Part shown: piece by piece, positions 17,459 through 26,259 of the stretch
Layout: the number at the start of each line of letters is the position of its first letter
Numbering within the stretch: position 1 is the stretch's first letter
NCBI GenBank assembly: GCA_035873375.1
Contig: JAYWMQ010000038.1
Location: 1-56,713, forward strand
DNA from: Nitrospirota bacterium
GTDB taxonomy: Bacteria; Nitrospirota; Thermodesulfovibrionia; Thermodesulfovibrionales; JdFR-85
Reading direction: 5' to 3'
DNA: 56,713 nucleotides
Translations under genes and position numbers: made by a program
Notes under the pieces: model-generated
Seen by the model: only the letters and a program-made list of their open reading frames with translations
What the model was told of the DNA's origin: nothing
Databases searched by the model: none

Positions 17459-18377
17459 AACGGAGTTGCCATTATTAACGGTCAATATTCTTGCATATAA
17501 CAGGAAAGATGATCTAAGGACAACATTGCAGGAGCTTTCAGGTAACATTGATTATCCAAAAGAGAAGATAGAGATTATTGTCAATGACAATGCCTCAGGT
17601 GATGGAACCGCTGAGATGGTCAGGGAGGAGTTTCCCGGTGTCAAGCTCATAAAGATACCTGAGAATGTAGGTATTGCAGGCTGGAATTATGGTTTTGTCA
17701 ATGGGACAGGAAAGTATTTTCTTGTCCTGGACGATGATTCGCACCCTGTTGAAGGGGTGAAGGATGCCGTTGTTTTTCTGGAGGAGAACAAGGATATTGG
17801 CATATTGGCGTGTCAGATAATAGGAGGTGCGTTTACAACGGGCAGGCGCACGCATTTGCAGGACTGGATAGGGTTTATAGGGGCCGGGGCAATAATCAGA
17901 AGAGAAGTGATAGACAGGGTAGGTGGTTATGCAGACTGGATGTTCCTCTACTCCCATGAATGGGAATATGGACTCAGGGTGCTGGATGCTGGATTCGGGA
18001 TTAAATACTTTGAAAAATGTGTTGTCAATCACCGTGCTTCAACAATGCACAGGAGTTTTAAGAGATTAAGAACTTTTACTACGAGGAATGAATTGGCTAT
18101 AGTCTACCTGTATTTTCCCTGGAAAAAAATACCTTCATTGTTTCTCCGAACCTTATACTGGAATATGCGGACATTCAGAAAGGACGGGATTGCCAATATC
18201 TGGTATGCTGCAAATGGATCCCTGCTGTTTCTAAAACTCCTGCCCAGGATCAGGAACAGGAGGAAGGTTGTAAATGAAAAAATACAGGAAGTTTACATTG
18301 CAAGTTTCTGGTCCACGCAGCCTGTCTTTCAGAGTCTGCAAAAAAAGGTAAAATCTCTTATCAGGGGTGCTAAATAG
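17451..18377 (+). CDS. Family 2 glycosyltransferase
   Basis: A 308-residue GT-A glycosyltransferase. The fold opens with VNILAYNRKDDL, followed by VNDNASGDGTAEM and the metal-binding DDD in VLDDDSHP. An SHEWEYGLRVLDAG acid segment supplies the likely base. The ATG at 17451 has a GAGGAG ribosome site with normal spacing; an upstream TTG at 17436 would be inside glf and looks unlikely. Acceptor and donor unknown; the location between glf genes suggests a galactofuranosyl or related transferase. The C-terminal third is basic, consistent with membrane association. Confidence 0.85.
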   Translation: MNETELPLLTVNILAYNRKDDLRTTLQELSGNIDYPKEKIEIIVNDNASGDGTAEMVREEFPGVKLIKIPENVGIAGWNYGFVNGTGKYFLVLDDDSHPVEGVKDAVVFLEENKDIGILACQIIGGAFTTGRRTHLQDWIGFIGAGAIIRREVIDRVGGYADWMFLYSHEWEYGLRVLDAGFGIKYFEKCVVNHRASTMHRSFKRLRTFTTRNELAIVYLYFPWKKIPSLFLRTLYWNMRTFRKDGIANIWYAANGSLLFLKLLPRIRNRRKVVNEKIQEVYIASFWSTQPVFQSLQKKVKSLIRGAK

Positions 18378-18409
18378 AGTCTGTGTATAAATATAAGAAT
18401 TGAGCCGTT

Positions 18410-18435
18410 ATTCCCGCGGTTTGTTGAGCGGGAAT
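18410..18435. repeat. Short REP-like hairpin (ATTCCCGC/GCGGGAAT)
   Basis: ATTCCCGC (18410-18417) pairs with GCGGGAAT (18428-18435). Such GCGGGAAT dyads are a widespread dispersed intergenic repeat type in many bacteria. It lies 33 bp after a glycosyltransferase stop codon in the 311-bp gap before the Wzz gene. Confidence 0.5.
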
Positions 18436-18492
18436 CCAGTCTTTTCAGTGAGAAAGTTTGACTTTTCCGTGTAAAAACTATTATTATTTTTT

Positions 18493-18630
18493 ATGACAAG
18501 CAAATACATTTTAATGGCTTTTTGTTTATTTTGCAGACCTGTAAGTGCAGTTCCTCTTTCTGCACAGGAGTTTCAGGTTGTATCGAAATTCCCCGAATTC
18601 AGTTACCACAACAACTATCAATCAGCATAA
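18493..18630 (+). pseudogene. Truncated N-terminal remnant of an SLBB export gene, or 45-residue exported peptide
   Basis: An ATG-started 45-codon frame encodes a signal-peptide-like start ending VPLSAQEFQ, closely resembling the APLFAQEFQ junction of the SLBB protein at 12164. DNA similarity continues past this (CAGT-A-CACAACAA stretch near 18599-18615 versus 12272-12290) with a TAA at 18628. This looks like a decayed duplicate of the export-gene start, standing just upstream of the Wzz gene. An alternative is a genuine short secreted peptide. No clear ribosome site is visible. Confidence 0.5.
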
Positions 18631-18688
18631 GCGGATTCCGTTGCAGTTTCCAAAATAGTTGTAGTTTCCGTAATAAAGGAGAGAAGGA

Positions 18689-19891
18689 TTGGAGAAACAG
18701 CAAACTGAACCAAAAGATGATAGTATCAGCCTTCTTGACCTTCTTCTTGTTCCCCTAAAGCGGAAAAAGATAATTCTTGTTGTTACGCTTGCCGTTGCTG
18801 CAATTACTGCTGCAATAAGCCTGAGTATGCCCGAGAGGTATATGGCTAAAACGAGGATATTACGGCCTCAGCAAGAGAGTTCTGCCGTGGTATCAAAGGT
18901 TCTGAGCCAGTTTGGGAGTGCTGCCGGAACGGCAGCCGGATTATTCGGACTTAACAGTCCAAATGCACTTTATATTGCGTTGCTCACGAGCAGGCCTGTT
19001 ATGGAGGCTGTTGTAGAGCGATTTGATCTGGTACGGTTATATGGAACTGAAACAGCTGTGGCTGCAAGCGAACAACTGTCTACAAATGTAAAAGTCAGAT
19101 CCAGTAGTTGGAGTGGGATCATAACCATTTCAGTCTACGATGGAGTGCCTCAATTGGCTGCCGACATAGCAAATGCCCTTGTTGAAGAACTTAAGAACCT
19201 GACAAGGAGGCTTGCAATTACCGAGGCAGCACAACGCCGGGTTTTCTTTGGAGAGCGTCTTAGGGAGACGAAAGAACTGCTAATAAACGCTGAACAGGAT
19301 ATGGCAAGTTTTAAGGCAAAGACCGGAGCCTTAAAGCTTGATGCCCAGGCAAAGGCTGTTATATCAGCTATTTCAGGCATGAGGGCAAAGATTGCGGAAA
19401 AAGAGGTGCAACTCAGTGTTATGAAAACTTACTCTGCTCCTGACAACCCTGATCTTCAGAGGCTTGAAGCAGCGTTGCAGGCCTTGCGATCAGAATTAAA
19501 GAAACTTGAGACAGGGAAGGGAAAAGGATATGACCATCTGATGTCTACTGAAGGAATGCCGGAAGTGAGTATTGAGTATATAAGAAAGCTCCGGAATCTT
19601 AACTTTGCCGAAGAGTTATATAACCTCTTCCTGAAGCAGTATGAAGCAGCAAGACTTGATGAAGGAAGGGATCCGGTGATGATTCAGGTATTAGAGAAGG
19701 CAATCCCTCCGGAGAAACGGGTTGAACCTAAAAGAAGGCGCATGGTTATTCTTGCTGCTTTGGCAGGATTCCTGTTCTCCATTTTCCTGACGTTTCTCAT
19801 GGAGTATATAGAGAAAGTTTCAAAAGACCCTGTACATAGAGTCAAGCTTGAAAGGTTAAAGAAAGCTTTATCGATAAAGTCCGGCAAGTGA
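18689..19891 (+). CDS. Wzz-type chain-length determinant / polysaccharide co-polymerase
   Basis: A 400-residue inner-membrane protein with the Wzz topology: a short cytoplasmic start, transmembrane segment about residues 29-47, a long periplasmic helical domain with coiled-coil stretches (about 160-330), the proline-containing PPEKRVEPKRR segment and a second transmembrane segment about 350-372. There is no C-terminal tyrosine-kinase domain. It begins at TTG behind an AAAGGAGAG ribosome site. It is expected to work with the SLBB exporter (12164) and the ligase/polymerase (24857) in controlling glycan length. Confidence 0.88.
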   Translation: MEKQQTEPKDDSISLLDLLLVPLKRKKIILVVTLAVAAITAAISLSMPERYMAKTRILRPQQESSAVVSKVLSQFGSAAGTAAGLFGLNSPNALYIALLTSRPVMEAVVERFDLVRLYGTETAVAASEQLSTNVKVRSSSWSGIITISVYDGVPQLAADIANALVEELKNLTRRLAITEAAQRRVFFGERLRETKELLINAEQDMASFKAKTGALKLDAQAKAVISAISGMRAKIAEKEVQLSVMKTYSAPDNPDLQRLEAALQALRSELKKLETGKGKGYDHLMSTEGMPEVSIEYIRKLRNLNFAEELYNLFLKQYEAARLDEGRDPVMIQVLEKAIPPEKRVEPKRRRMVILAALAGFLFSIFLTFLMEYIEKVSKDPVHRVKLERLKKALSIKSGK

Positions 19892-19901
19892 AGGATACAT
19901 T

Positions 19902-21326
19902 ATGCTGAAACAGTTACTTCCTAAAGTCGCAATTCTTGTTGTCAACTGGAATAAAAAGACAGATGTTCTTAACCTGCTCAGTTCATTGCGGAGCTTTGAC
20001 TGCGACCAATGCAAAACACTTGTTGTGGATAATGCCTCTACGGATGGTTCAGTAGAAGCTGTAAGAGAGGGGTATCCGGAAGTAACAGTAGTGCAAAACA
20101 AGGAAAACCTTGGTGGTACCGGCGGCTTTAATACCGGGCTTCGTTATATCCTGCAGGGGGATATGGGAGAGTTTGATTATATCTGGCTGCTTGATAACGA
20201 TACCCAGGTCGAGCCCTCAACATTGAGAGAACTTCTTAAGGTTGCAGAGTCGGATTCCAAGATAGGGATTGCCGGCTCCAAGATAATGAATCCGGAGAGG
20301 CCCGGCTTTATTGTAGAGCTTGGTGCAAATATAGACTGGAAGCGAGGGATTTACAGGCCGTTGATGAAAAATATTCCTGACAGGAATGACTTGAAGGATT
20401 ACTATGATGTTGGTTACGTTTCTGTCTGTTCAGCCCTGGTGAGAGTTGAAGCGGTCAGAAACATAGGGCTTATGGATAGCCGATACTTTATTATATGTGA
20501 CGATATGGACTGGGGAATTACATTTAAACGCCACGGATATCGGGTTGTGGCCGTGAATCGATCGATTACTTTTCACCCGGCATACAGCGAAAAAGAAGGG
20601 TGGTCCCCTTCCAGTGCATATTATAAATTCAGAAACTTGTTGCTCATGTTCAGCAAGCATGCACAGAAATCCAACCGGATTCTATCATTATTTCATTGTA
20701 TGCGAAGACCCATAAAGAAAGCTTGTTTTTTCTGGATTACCGGAAACCCCGAAATAGCAAAGGTTTATACATTACCTCTTATCGATTTTTTCCGTAACAA
20801 GTGGGGACGATATGATTATCAAATTGAACTGCCCCAGGATACCAGACGTTATATTCAAGATGTCTCAAACTATAAACGCTTTATAATAATACCGCCGGGC
20901 AACAGGGCATTAACTGAAAAGATAATTCAAAAAATTCGACATGAGGTGGAGAATCCCCATATCTGTTTGCTGATTGCAAAGGAGCGTATGTATCTGTTTT
21001 CAGACGTTGACGTGGAGGAGATCAAAGTTCTTGATGCGAGTAAAAAATTCGGATATTTCAGGACGTTAATTAGCCTTATAAGAGAAAAGTTTGACTTTGC
21101 GGTTACTTCTCCTGGGGGAGGAACGGGAACTTTTGGTAATGTAAACTATGCAGTAAAAAACGTCTATGCATTTGATGAAGACAGGAAGCTTTTTTTTGAA
21201 TCGCGTATCCAGTCATGGAAACTTTTTTTATTGACCATTCTTGGTAATATAACTTCATTAATTGTATTTCCACTTGTCTTGATAGTCAGCCTCCGTTACA
21301 GGGTTAAGATTGTTAAGAACATATAA
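19902..21326 (+). CDS. Family 2 glycosyltransferase with extra C-terminal domain
   Basis: A 474-residue protein. The N-terminal 270 residues are a rhamnosyl/galactofuranosyl-type GT-A domain: VAILVVNWNKKTDV, VVDNASTDGS, LGGTGGFNTG, the DXD-type LLDNDTQ, and CDDMDWGI as the catalytic acid region. Residues about 310-440 add an alpha/beta domain of unknown role (RFIIIPPGNRALTEK, FDFAVTSPGGGTGTFGN) and a terminal hydrophobic helix anchors it. The extra domain resembles a nucleoside-diphosphate or capsule-type Rossmann fold but cannot be assigned. The gene follows Wzz by 10 bp. Confidence 0.82.
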   Translation: MLKQLLPKVAILVVNWNKKTDVLNLLSSLRSFDCDQCKTLVVDNASTDGSVEAVREGYPEVTVVQNKENLGGTGGFNTGLRYILQGDMGEFDYIWLLDNDTQVEPSTLRELLKVAESDSKIGIAGSKIMNPERPGFIVELGANIDWKRGIYRPLMKNIPDRNDLKDYYDVGYVSVCSALVRVEAVRNIGLMDSRYFIICDDMDWGITFKRHGYRVVAVNRSITFHPAYSEKEGWSPSSAYYKFRNLLLMFSKHAQKSNRILSLFHCMRRPIKKACFFWITGNPEIAKVYTLPLIDFFRNKWGRYDYQIELPQDTRRYIQDVSNYKRFIIIPPGNRALTEKIIQKIRHEVENPHICLLIAKERMYLFSDVDVEEIKVLDASKKFGYFRTLISLIREKFDFAVTSPGGGTGTFGNVNYAVKNVYAFDEDRKLFFESRIQSWKLFLLTILGNITSLIVFPLVLIVSLRYRVKIVKNI

Positions 21327-21434
21327 TCTGGGTCAACCTCTTTATGATATTGTAAGATTAAAGCAGGGAGATTGAATCCTTACCGCTATAGGGACAAAGT
21401 TTTTTTATAAGAGGGAAAATACAGGGGTGACTGA

Positions 21435-22523
21435 ATGAAAGTTGATTTTCTTATTGCCGGTGCTGGCTTTGCTGGTTGTACCTTAGCTGAAAGAATTGCC
21501 ACACAATTTGATAAGAAAGTATTGCTGGTAGAAACTCGGAACCATATCGGCGGCAATACCTATGATTATTATAATGAAGACGGTCTTCTTATTCAGAAGT
21601 ACGGCCCGCATATTTTTCATACTAATCTAAAAGACGTTTGGGATTATCTTTGCCGGTTTACTGAGTGGAATGGATATATTCACAGGGTAATCGCTGTGGT
21701 AAGGGGAAAGGAAGTTTATTTGCCCATTAATCTTGATACCATGGAGCGCCTTTATGACCGTAAGTTTACATCTGAAGAACTTGAGGAGTATTTTGAGCAA
21801 CATAGGGTGAAACTCGATAAGATCAGAAATTCAAGGGATGTGGTTGTTTCACAAGTCGGGGAAGAGTTATATGACCTGTTCTTCAAAAACTATACAAAAA
21901 AGCAGTGGGGCATTTATCCTGATGAGCTCGACCCGGAAGTAACGAAACGGCTTCCTGTAAGGTTTAACCGGGACACCAGATATTTTACAGATGCGTATCA
22001 GGGCATACCAAAACATGGTTTCACAAGAATGTTTGAGAGGATGATAGATAATAAAAACATTCATCTGCTGCTGAAGACAGACTATAGGGAAATCATTGAC
22101 TCGGTTGAGTATAACAAGCTTATTTACACAGGGCCCATTGATTATTACTTTGATTACATGTTTGGCAAATTACCATACAGGAGCCTTGACTTTAAATTTG
22201 AGACACTTGATATGGAGAAATATCAGAATGCAGGTGTTGTAAATTATCCCAATGATTATAATTATACAAGGATAACCGAATTTAAGCACTTTTATCTTCA
22301 ACAGCACCAGAAGACGACAATTTGTTATGAGTATCCCCTGGCTGAAGGAGATCCATATTATCCCATTCCTAAACCCGAGTGCCGGGAGATTTATCAGAAG
22401 TACAGGAAGGAGGCCGATAAGTTAAGGTCAGTCTATTTTATAGGAAGACTTGCCCAGTATAAATATTTAAATATGGATCAGGTAGTTGCCGGGGCTTTAA
22501 AATTATTTGAGGAGTTAATTTAG
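21435..22523 (+). CDS. glf: UDP-galactopyranose mutase, copy 2
   Basis: A 362-residue mutase closer to the classical family form than copy 1: GAGFAG at residues 8-13, GGNTYDYYNEDGLLIQKYGPHIFHT, KQWGIYPDELDPEVTKRLPVRFNRDTRYF and YTRITEFKHF. All flavin- and substrate-binding signatures are present. It has a GGGGTGA ribosome site. The second mutase is followed 12 bp later by a Galf-type transferase. Two mutases in one locus suggest separate acquisitions or different polymers; they differ over much of their lengths. Confidence 0.94.
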   Translation: MKVDFLIAGAGFAGCTLAERIATQFDKKVLLVETRNHIGGNTYDYYNEDGLLIQKYGPHIFHTNLKDVWDYLCRFTEWNGYIHRVIAVVRGKEVYLPINLDTMERLYDRKFTSEELEEYFEQHRVKLDKIRNSRDVVVSQVGEELYDLFFKNYTKKQWGIYPDELDPEVTKRLPVRFNRDTRYFTDAYQGIPKHGFTRMFERMIDNKNIHLLLKTDYREIIDSVEYNKLIYTGPIDYYFDYMFGKLPYRSLDFKFETLDMEKYQNAGVVNYPNDYNYTRITEFKHFYLQQHQKTTICYEYPLAEGDPYYPIPKPECREIYQKYRKEADKLRSVYFIGRLAQYKYLNMDQVVAGALKLFEELI

Positions 22524-22535
22524 AATAAAAGACAG

Positions 22536-23546
22536 ATGACTGATAGAAAGAGAGAGAAGGTTGCAGCAGTTATTGTAACTTATAACAGGAAGAAACCATT
22601 GGATGAATGTCTCCATGCCGTGTTGAGGCAGTCATATCCTGTAGAAGCCGTATACATTATAGACAATGCATCCACAGACGGCACTCCTGAGTATCTGAGG
22701 GAGAAATGCTTTATTGAGAAAGCGTTGTCTCCTGAGGGTGCACCTGAGGAGGAGGTGAAGACACTTCCGTTGCCGCCCTTTCCGGATAAGACTGTCGAGA
22801 TTCATTATGTCAGGATGCACGAAAATACAGGAGGTGCAGGCGGTTTTTATGAGGGCATTAAGAGGTGCTACGAGTCCGGGGTTGACTGGGTGTGGTTGAT
22901 GGATGATGATGGTATTCCTGCAGAAGACCAGTTGGCAGAATTGCTGGATAAATCACTGAGGAACGATCTGCTTATGGCTGGTCCTATTGTAATAGATAAG
23001 AACCATGAGCAGACCCTGTCTTTCAGGCAAGGAGACATGGACGGTCTTGAGAATAGTGTTGATGCCCTTAAAGAATATGCAGTAAATGGAATTATATATA
23101 ACTGTATGTTTCCTTTTAACGGGACCTTAATCTCGACAGGAGTGATCGAGAAGATTGGAAACATCAAAAAAGAGATGTTTATCTGGGGTGATGAAAAAGA
23201 GTATGTGATGAGGGCTGAATCAAATAATATAAGGATGGGAACCGTCATTACCGCTTTACATCGGCATCCTGCACGGATAGCGAACAGGGCAGAAGTATTG
23301 TTTGGTTTTTTGGGCAAAGTCAGTGTTAGAACAGATCCCAAGGCCCACATTTATTATAGAAATCTGGGGTATCAGCATAAAAAGTATTTCACTGTAAAAA
23401 AAAAGTTGAAGATTTTAATAAAATATACACTCTATTTTCTCATAAATTCAAGACTTAACATTAAAGGGCTTATAAAGTTTTACAGGTACTATTTTGACGG
23501 AGCAACTGACAGATTCCTTTTGCCCCCAAAGCGCAAGCAACCCTGA
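22536..23546 (+). CDS. GlfT1-like galactofuranosyltransferase (GT2), paralogue A
   Basis: A 336-residue GT2 enzyme. VAAVIVTYNRKKPL, IDNASTDGT, ENTGGAGGFYEGIKR, and the metal-binding DDD at 123-125 (WLMDDDGIPAEDQL) match the rhamnopyranosyl-galactofuranosyltransferase group, as does WGDEKEYVMRAE and HRHPAR at the acceptor side. It would use UDP-Galf made by the upstream mutase. It is a tandem paralogue of the next gene; an internal tract (22767-22955) is nearly identical to it, while the C-terminal half is much more diverged. Confidence 0.88.
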   Translation: MTDRKREKVAAVIVTYNRKKPLDECLHAVLRQSYPVEAVYIIDNASTDGTPEYLREKCFIEKALSPEGAPEEEVKTLPLPPFPDKTVEIHYVRMHENTGGAGGFYEGIKRCYESGVDWVWLMDDDGIPAEDQLAELLDKSLRNDLLMAGPIVIDKNHEQTLSFRQGDMDGLENSVDALKEYAVNGIIYNCMFPFNGTLISTGVIEKIGNIKKEMFIWGDEKEYVMRAESNNIRMGTVITALHRHPARIANRAEVLFGFLGKVSVRTDPKAHIYYRNLGYQHKKYFTVKKKLKILIKYTLYFLINSRLNIKGLIKFYRYYFDGATDRFLLPPKRKQP

Positions 23547-23607
23547 ATTACGTCACAATGAATCTTTGTAGTACTTATCCGGTTTGTGTAACAGACTCTT
23601 GATAGGT

Positions 23608-23613
23608 TAAAAT
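23608..23613 (+). promoter_or_regulatory. -10 box of the second Galf transferase, near-leaderless start
   Basis: TTGTGT (23584-23589), an 18-bp spacer and TAAAAT (23608-23613) stand 10 bp before the ATG at 23624, so the transcript would have only a few untranslated bases. No ribosome site precedes this gene. Confidence 0.45.
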
Positions 23614-23623
23614 ACGACTATAT

Positions 23624-24628
23624 ATGACTGATAAAAAGAGAGAAAGGGTTGCAGCAGTTATTGTGACTTATAACAGGAAGGAAGCACTGAATGACTGTCT
23701 CAATGCCGTGTTGAGACAGTCATACCCTGTAGAAGCCGTATACGTTATAGACAATGCATCCACAGACGGCACGCCGGAGTATTTGATGGAGAAGGGCTTT
23801 GTTGACAAAGCGTCAAGTCCTGATGTGGCGCCTGTGGAGGAAGTGAAGACACATCCGTTGCCGCCCTTTCCGGATAAGACTGTCGAGATTCATTATGTCA
23901 GGATGCACGAAAATACAGGAGGGGCAGGCGGTTTTTATGAGGGCATTAAGAGGTGCTACGAGTCCGGGGTTGACTGGGTGTGGTTGATGGATGATGATGG
24001 TATTCCTGCAGAAGACCAGTTGGCGGAATTGCTGGATAAATCAATAGAGAAGAAGTTGCTTTTCTCAGGCCCCCTTATAATAGATAAATCCAGGACGAAT
24101 TCTTTGTCTTTTTGGCCTCCTTTCCTGAGAAAGGTCGAAAACTCAGTGGATAATGTTGTGCCATGTGCAGAAGATGGCGTTGTTTATGGCTGGGTAACCC
24201 CCTTCAACGGGACTCTTATTTCCAGGAAGGTTGTTGAGAAAATCGGGAATGTTAAGAAAGAGATGTTTATCTGGGGCGATGAGAGAGAGTATGAACTTAG
24301 AGCCAGGGCAAATAACATAGAGGTAGGTACGGTAGTTAGTGCTATACATTTGCACCCTGCACGAAAAGGGAAGAAGGTGGACATATTATTTGGTCTTTTT
24401 GGTAGAGTTGTTGTCCGGCCTGCCAGTAAAGCTAATATTTACTATAGAAACCTGGGATATATAATCGGGAACTATTATGGAAGAGCCGGACACGTAAAGA
24501 ATATTATAAAGCACACGGTCTATTTCCTTATAAATTCAGGCTTTAATATTAAAGGACTTATGGATTTTTACAGATACTATATTGATGGTGCAACCGATAA
24601 GTATTACTTGCCGCCAAAACGTAAGTAA
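23624..24628 (+). CDS. GlfT1-like galactofuranosyltransferase (GT2), paralogue B
   Basis: A 334-residue paralogue of the preceding gene with the same motifs: VAAVIVTYNRKEAL, ENTGGAGGFYEGIKR, WLMDDDGIPAEDQL and WGDEREYELRA. Residues 1-75 are moderately conserved with paralogue A, 78-140 almost identical, and the C-terminal acceptor-recognition half clearly diverged, so acceptor specificity probably differs. It lacks a ribosome site and may have its own promoter. It is followed by a 228-bp gap in which I see no gene. Confidence 0.88.
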   Translation: MTDKKRERVAAVIVTYNRKEALNDCLNAVLRQSYPVEAVYVIDNASTDGTPEYLMEKGFVDKASSPDVAPVEEVKTHPLPPFPDKTVEIHYVRMHENTGGAGGFYEGIKRCYESGVDWVWLMDDDGIPAEDQLAELLDKSIEKKLLFSGPLIIDKSRTNSLSFWPPFLRKVENSVDNVVPCAEDGVVYGWVTPFNGTLISRKVVEKIGNVKKEMFIWGDEREYELRARANNIEVGTVVSAIHLHPARKGKKVDILFGLFGRVVVRPASKANIYYRNLGYIIGNYYGRAGHVKNIIKHTVYFLINSGFNIKGLMDFYRYYIDGATDKYYLPPKRK

Positions 24629-24856
24629 TAGCAATACAAGATTGACTGAATGTATACTGAAGTCGTTATAGAACAAAGAGAAGATATCCTTTAAACCTTG
24701 ATGTCAAGGAAACATGGCATGCGAAATACAGGTTGGGAAGTTTAGATGATCATTTCTTTTTGACCGGAATACCAGGGGGTGAATACCATTGACATGCAAG
24801 TGGATATTTTGTAATCGGGTATCGAAATCTCACTACATAGAATGAGAACATTTTAA

Positions 24857-26188
24857 ATGATGAATACAAGCCGTTCTGACTATATAATAAGGCTTTTTGA
24901 TGTTGCATCGATAACAAGAAAATTGTTGGTTATATTTATATTGTTACTGCCTCTGCAACGACTGCTCAAAAAGCTGTTTATCCAGAATAAGTTTCTTGTT
25001 AAATTTGTGTCTTACTCTGATGAAGTATCAACCTTGTTGATGTTTGCCATTTTATTTACCTTTATTGCGTTGAAGCCACGGGTTTACGTCTTTAGAATAA
25101 TGGAACTTCCCACAACCAGGCCTCTTTTTCTGTTTATACTGGTAGCTTCTTTTTCCATGGTATACAATAGTGTATACGTATTCCAGGGGGTTTTTGGGAT
25201 ATATGATGTTATAAAGAATATTCTTGTTTTTTACGTATTTGCTACCCTGAGATGGCGGCGTGAAGAGTTCCTGTCATTTGTCTTCTGGATTAAGGTGATT
25301 GTAATTGTACTTGCTGTTACAGGAATAATCGGAGAGATTCTTGCAATTGGAGGCATAGACCCGAGGCTGAACCCACTTGTAAGAATGTACGGAGAACATA
25401 AAAAGAGATTGGGTCTGGACAGGGTGATCTCTATTACCGGAGCCGGGGGAGTGAATTACCTTGGACTGTATGCATTAATGGGACTTTTTCTGATTTATGC
25501 AACCACAAAAGGCAAACTGGAAAAGTTTTTAGGCATGTTCTCGGCTTTAGGTCTGATATTCCTTACCTTCTCAAGGCAGGCTTGGATGGGATTGTTTGCC
25601 ATGATGGTGTTAACGAAAAGAAAATTAATATGGCCGGGACTTTTGATCGTTGCCGGTATTGCCCTGATGACGATTCCCTCAGTACAACGGTATACCCCGG
25701 ATCAGTACTATAGGAGCTTTACGTATTTTGAAGCTTTCAGGATTTTTCTTGACCATCCTTTTTTTGGAGCTGGTCCCGGGATGTTTGGCGGGCTGGCATC
25801 TGTAATATTCCATTCCCCGTACTATGATGATTGGCCACGTTATTTTCTGGGTAAGATTTACAGTTTTGGAAGCTTGGATGCCTTCTGGCCGTCTATTTTT
25901 GCAGAAGTGGGAATCCTGGGATTTACGGCGTATCTGTATATATGGGTAGCTCTGTATCGCAAGCTTTCCCTGATCTCCGGGTGGTATAAATCGAATGGAG
26001 ATACCCTGATGTATAACATAGGAACTGTGCTGAAGAATTATTCTGTTGCACTGGTAATAATGTGTTTTTTTACAGGGTTTAATAAACCGTTTGTAGTTTA
26101 TACTTTTTTTGCCCTGTGTGGTATTTACTTGTCGTTGTTCTTGCAGCGTGAAGAAGATGGTTTAATAGTGACCAATGAGCAAGTCTGA
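24857..26188 (+). CDS. O-antigen ligase / Wzy-type polymerase family membrane protein
   Basis: A 443-residue polytopic inner-membrane protein with about 11-12 hydrophobic segments. The large periplasmic loop near residues 280-350 and the motif FLDHPFFGAGPGMFGG (H-x-F-x-G-x-G-x-G type) are typical of the Wzy_C/O-antigen ligase family. It may polymerise repeat units or ligate the finished glycan; sequence alone cannot decide. It is the only such protein in the locus, and no Wzx flippase was found. Confidence 0.85.
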   Translation: MMNTSRSDYIIRLFDVASITRKLLVIFILLLPLQRLLKKLFIQNKFLVKFVSYSDEVSTLLMFAILFTFIALKPRVYVFRIMELPTTRPLFLFILVASFSMVYNSVYVFQGVFGIYDVIKNILVFYVFATLRWRREEFLSFVFWIKVIVIVLAVTGIIGEILAIGGIDPRLNPLVRMYGEHKKRLGLDRVISITGAGGVNYLGLYALMGLFLIYATTKGKLEKFLGMFSALGLIFLTFSRQAWMGLFAMMVLTKRKLIWPGLLIVAGIALMTIPSVQRYTPDQYYRSFTYFEAFRIFLDHPFFGAGPGMFGGLASVIFHSPYYDDWPRYFLGKIYSFGSLDAFWPSIFAEVGILGFTAYLYIWVALYRKLSLISGWYKSNGDTLMYNIGTVLKNYSVALVIMCFFTGFNKPFVVYTFFALCGIYLSLFLQREEDGLIVTNEQV

Positions 26189-26259
26189 CAGCGCTTGTGC
26201 GGGCTGAGAAGAATCTCCCCGGACAGGGTTATGAATAAACAATATACAAGGAGGCTGTA

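Noticed and set aside
18522-18758. 78-codon frame over the start of Wzz
   Set aside because: Cys- and Ser-rich out-of-frame reading of the SLBB remnant, overlapping the Wzz start; the in-frame reading at 18493 explains the sequence better.
24629-24856. Third copy of the MITE-like element before the O-antigen ligase gene
   Set aside because: Only a GGTATCGAAA stretch matches; no terminal repeats or interior similarity.
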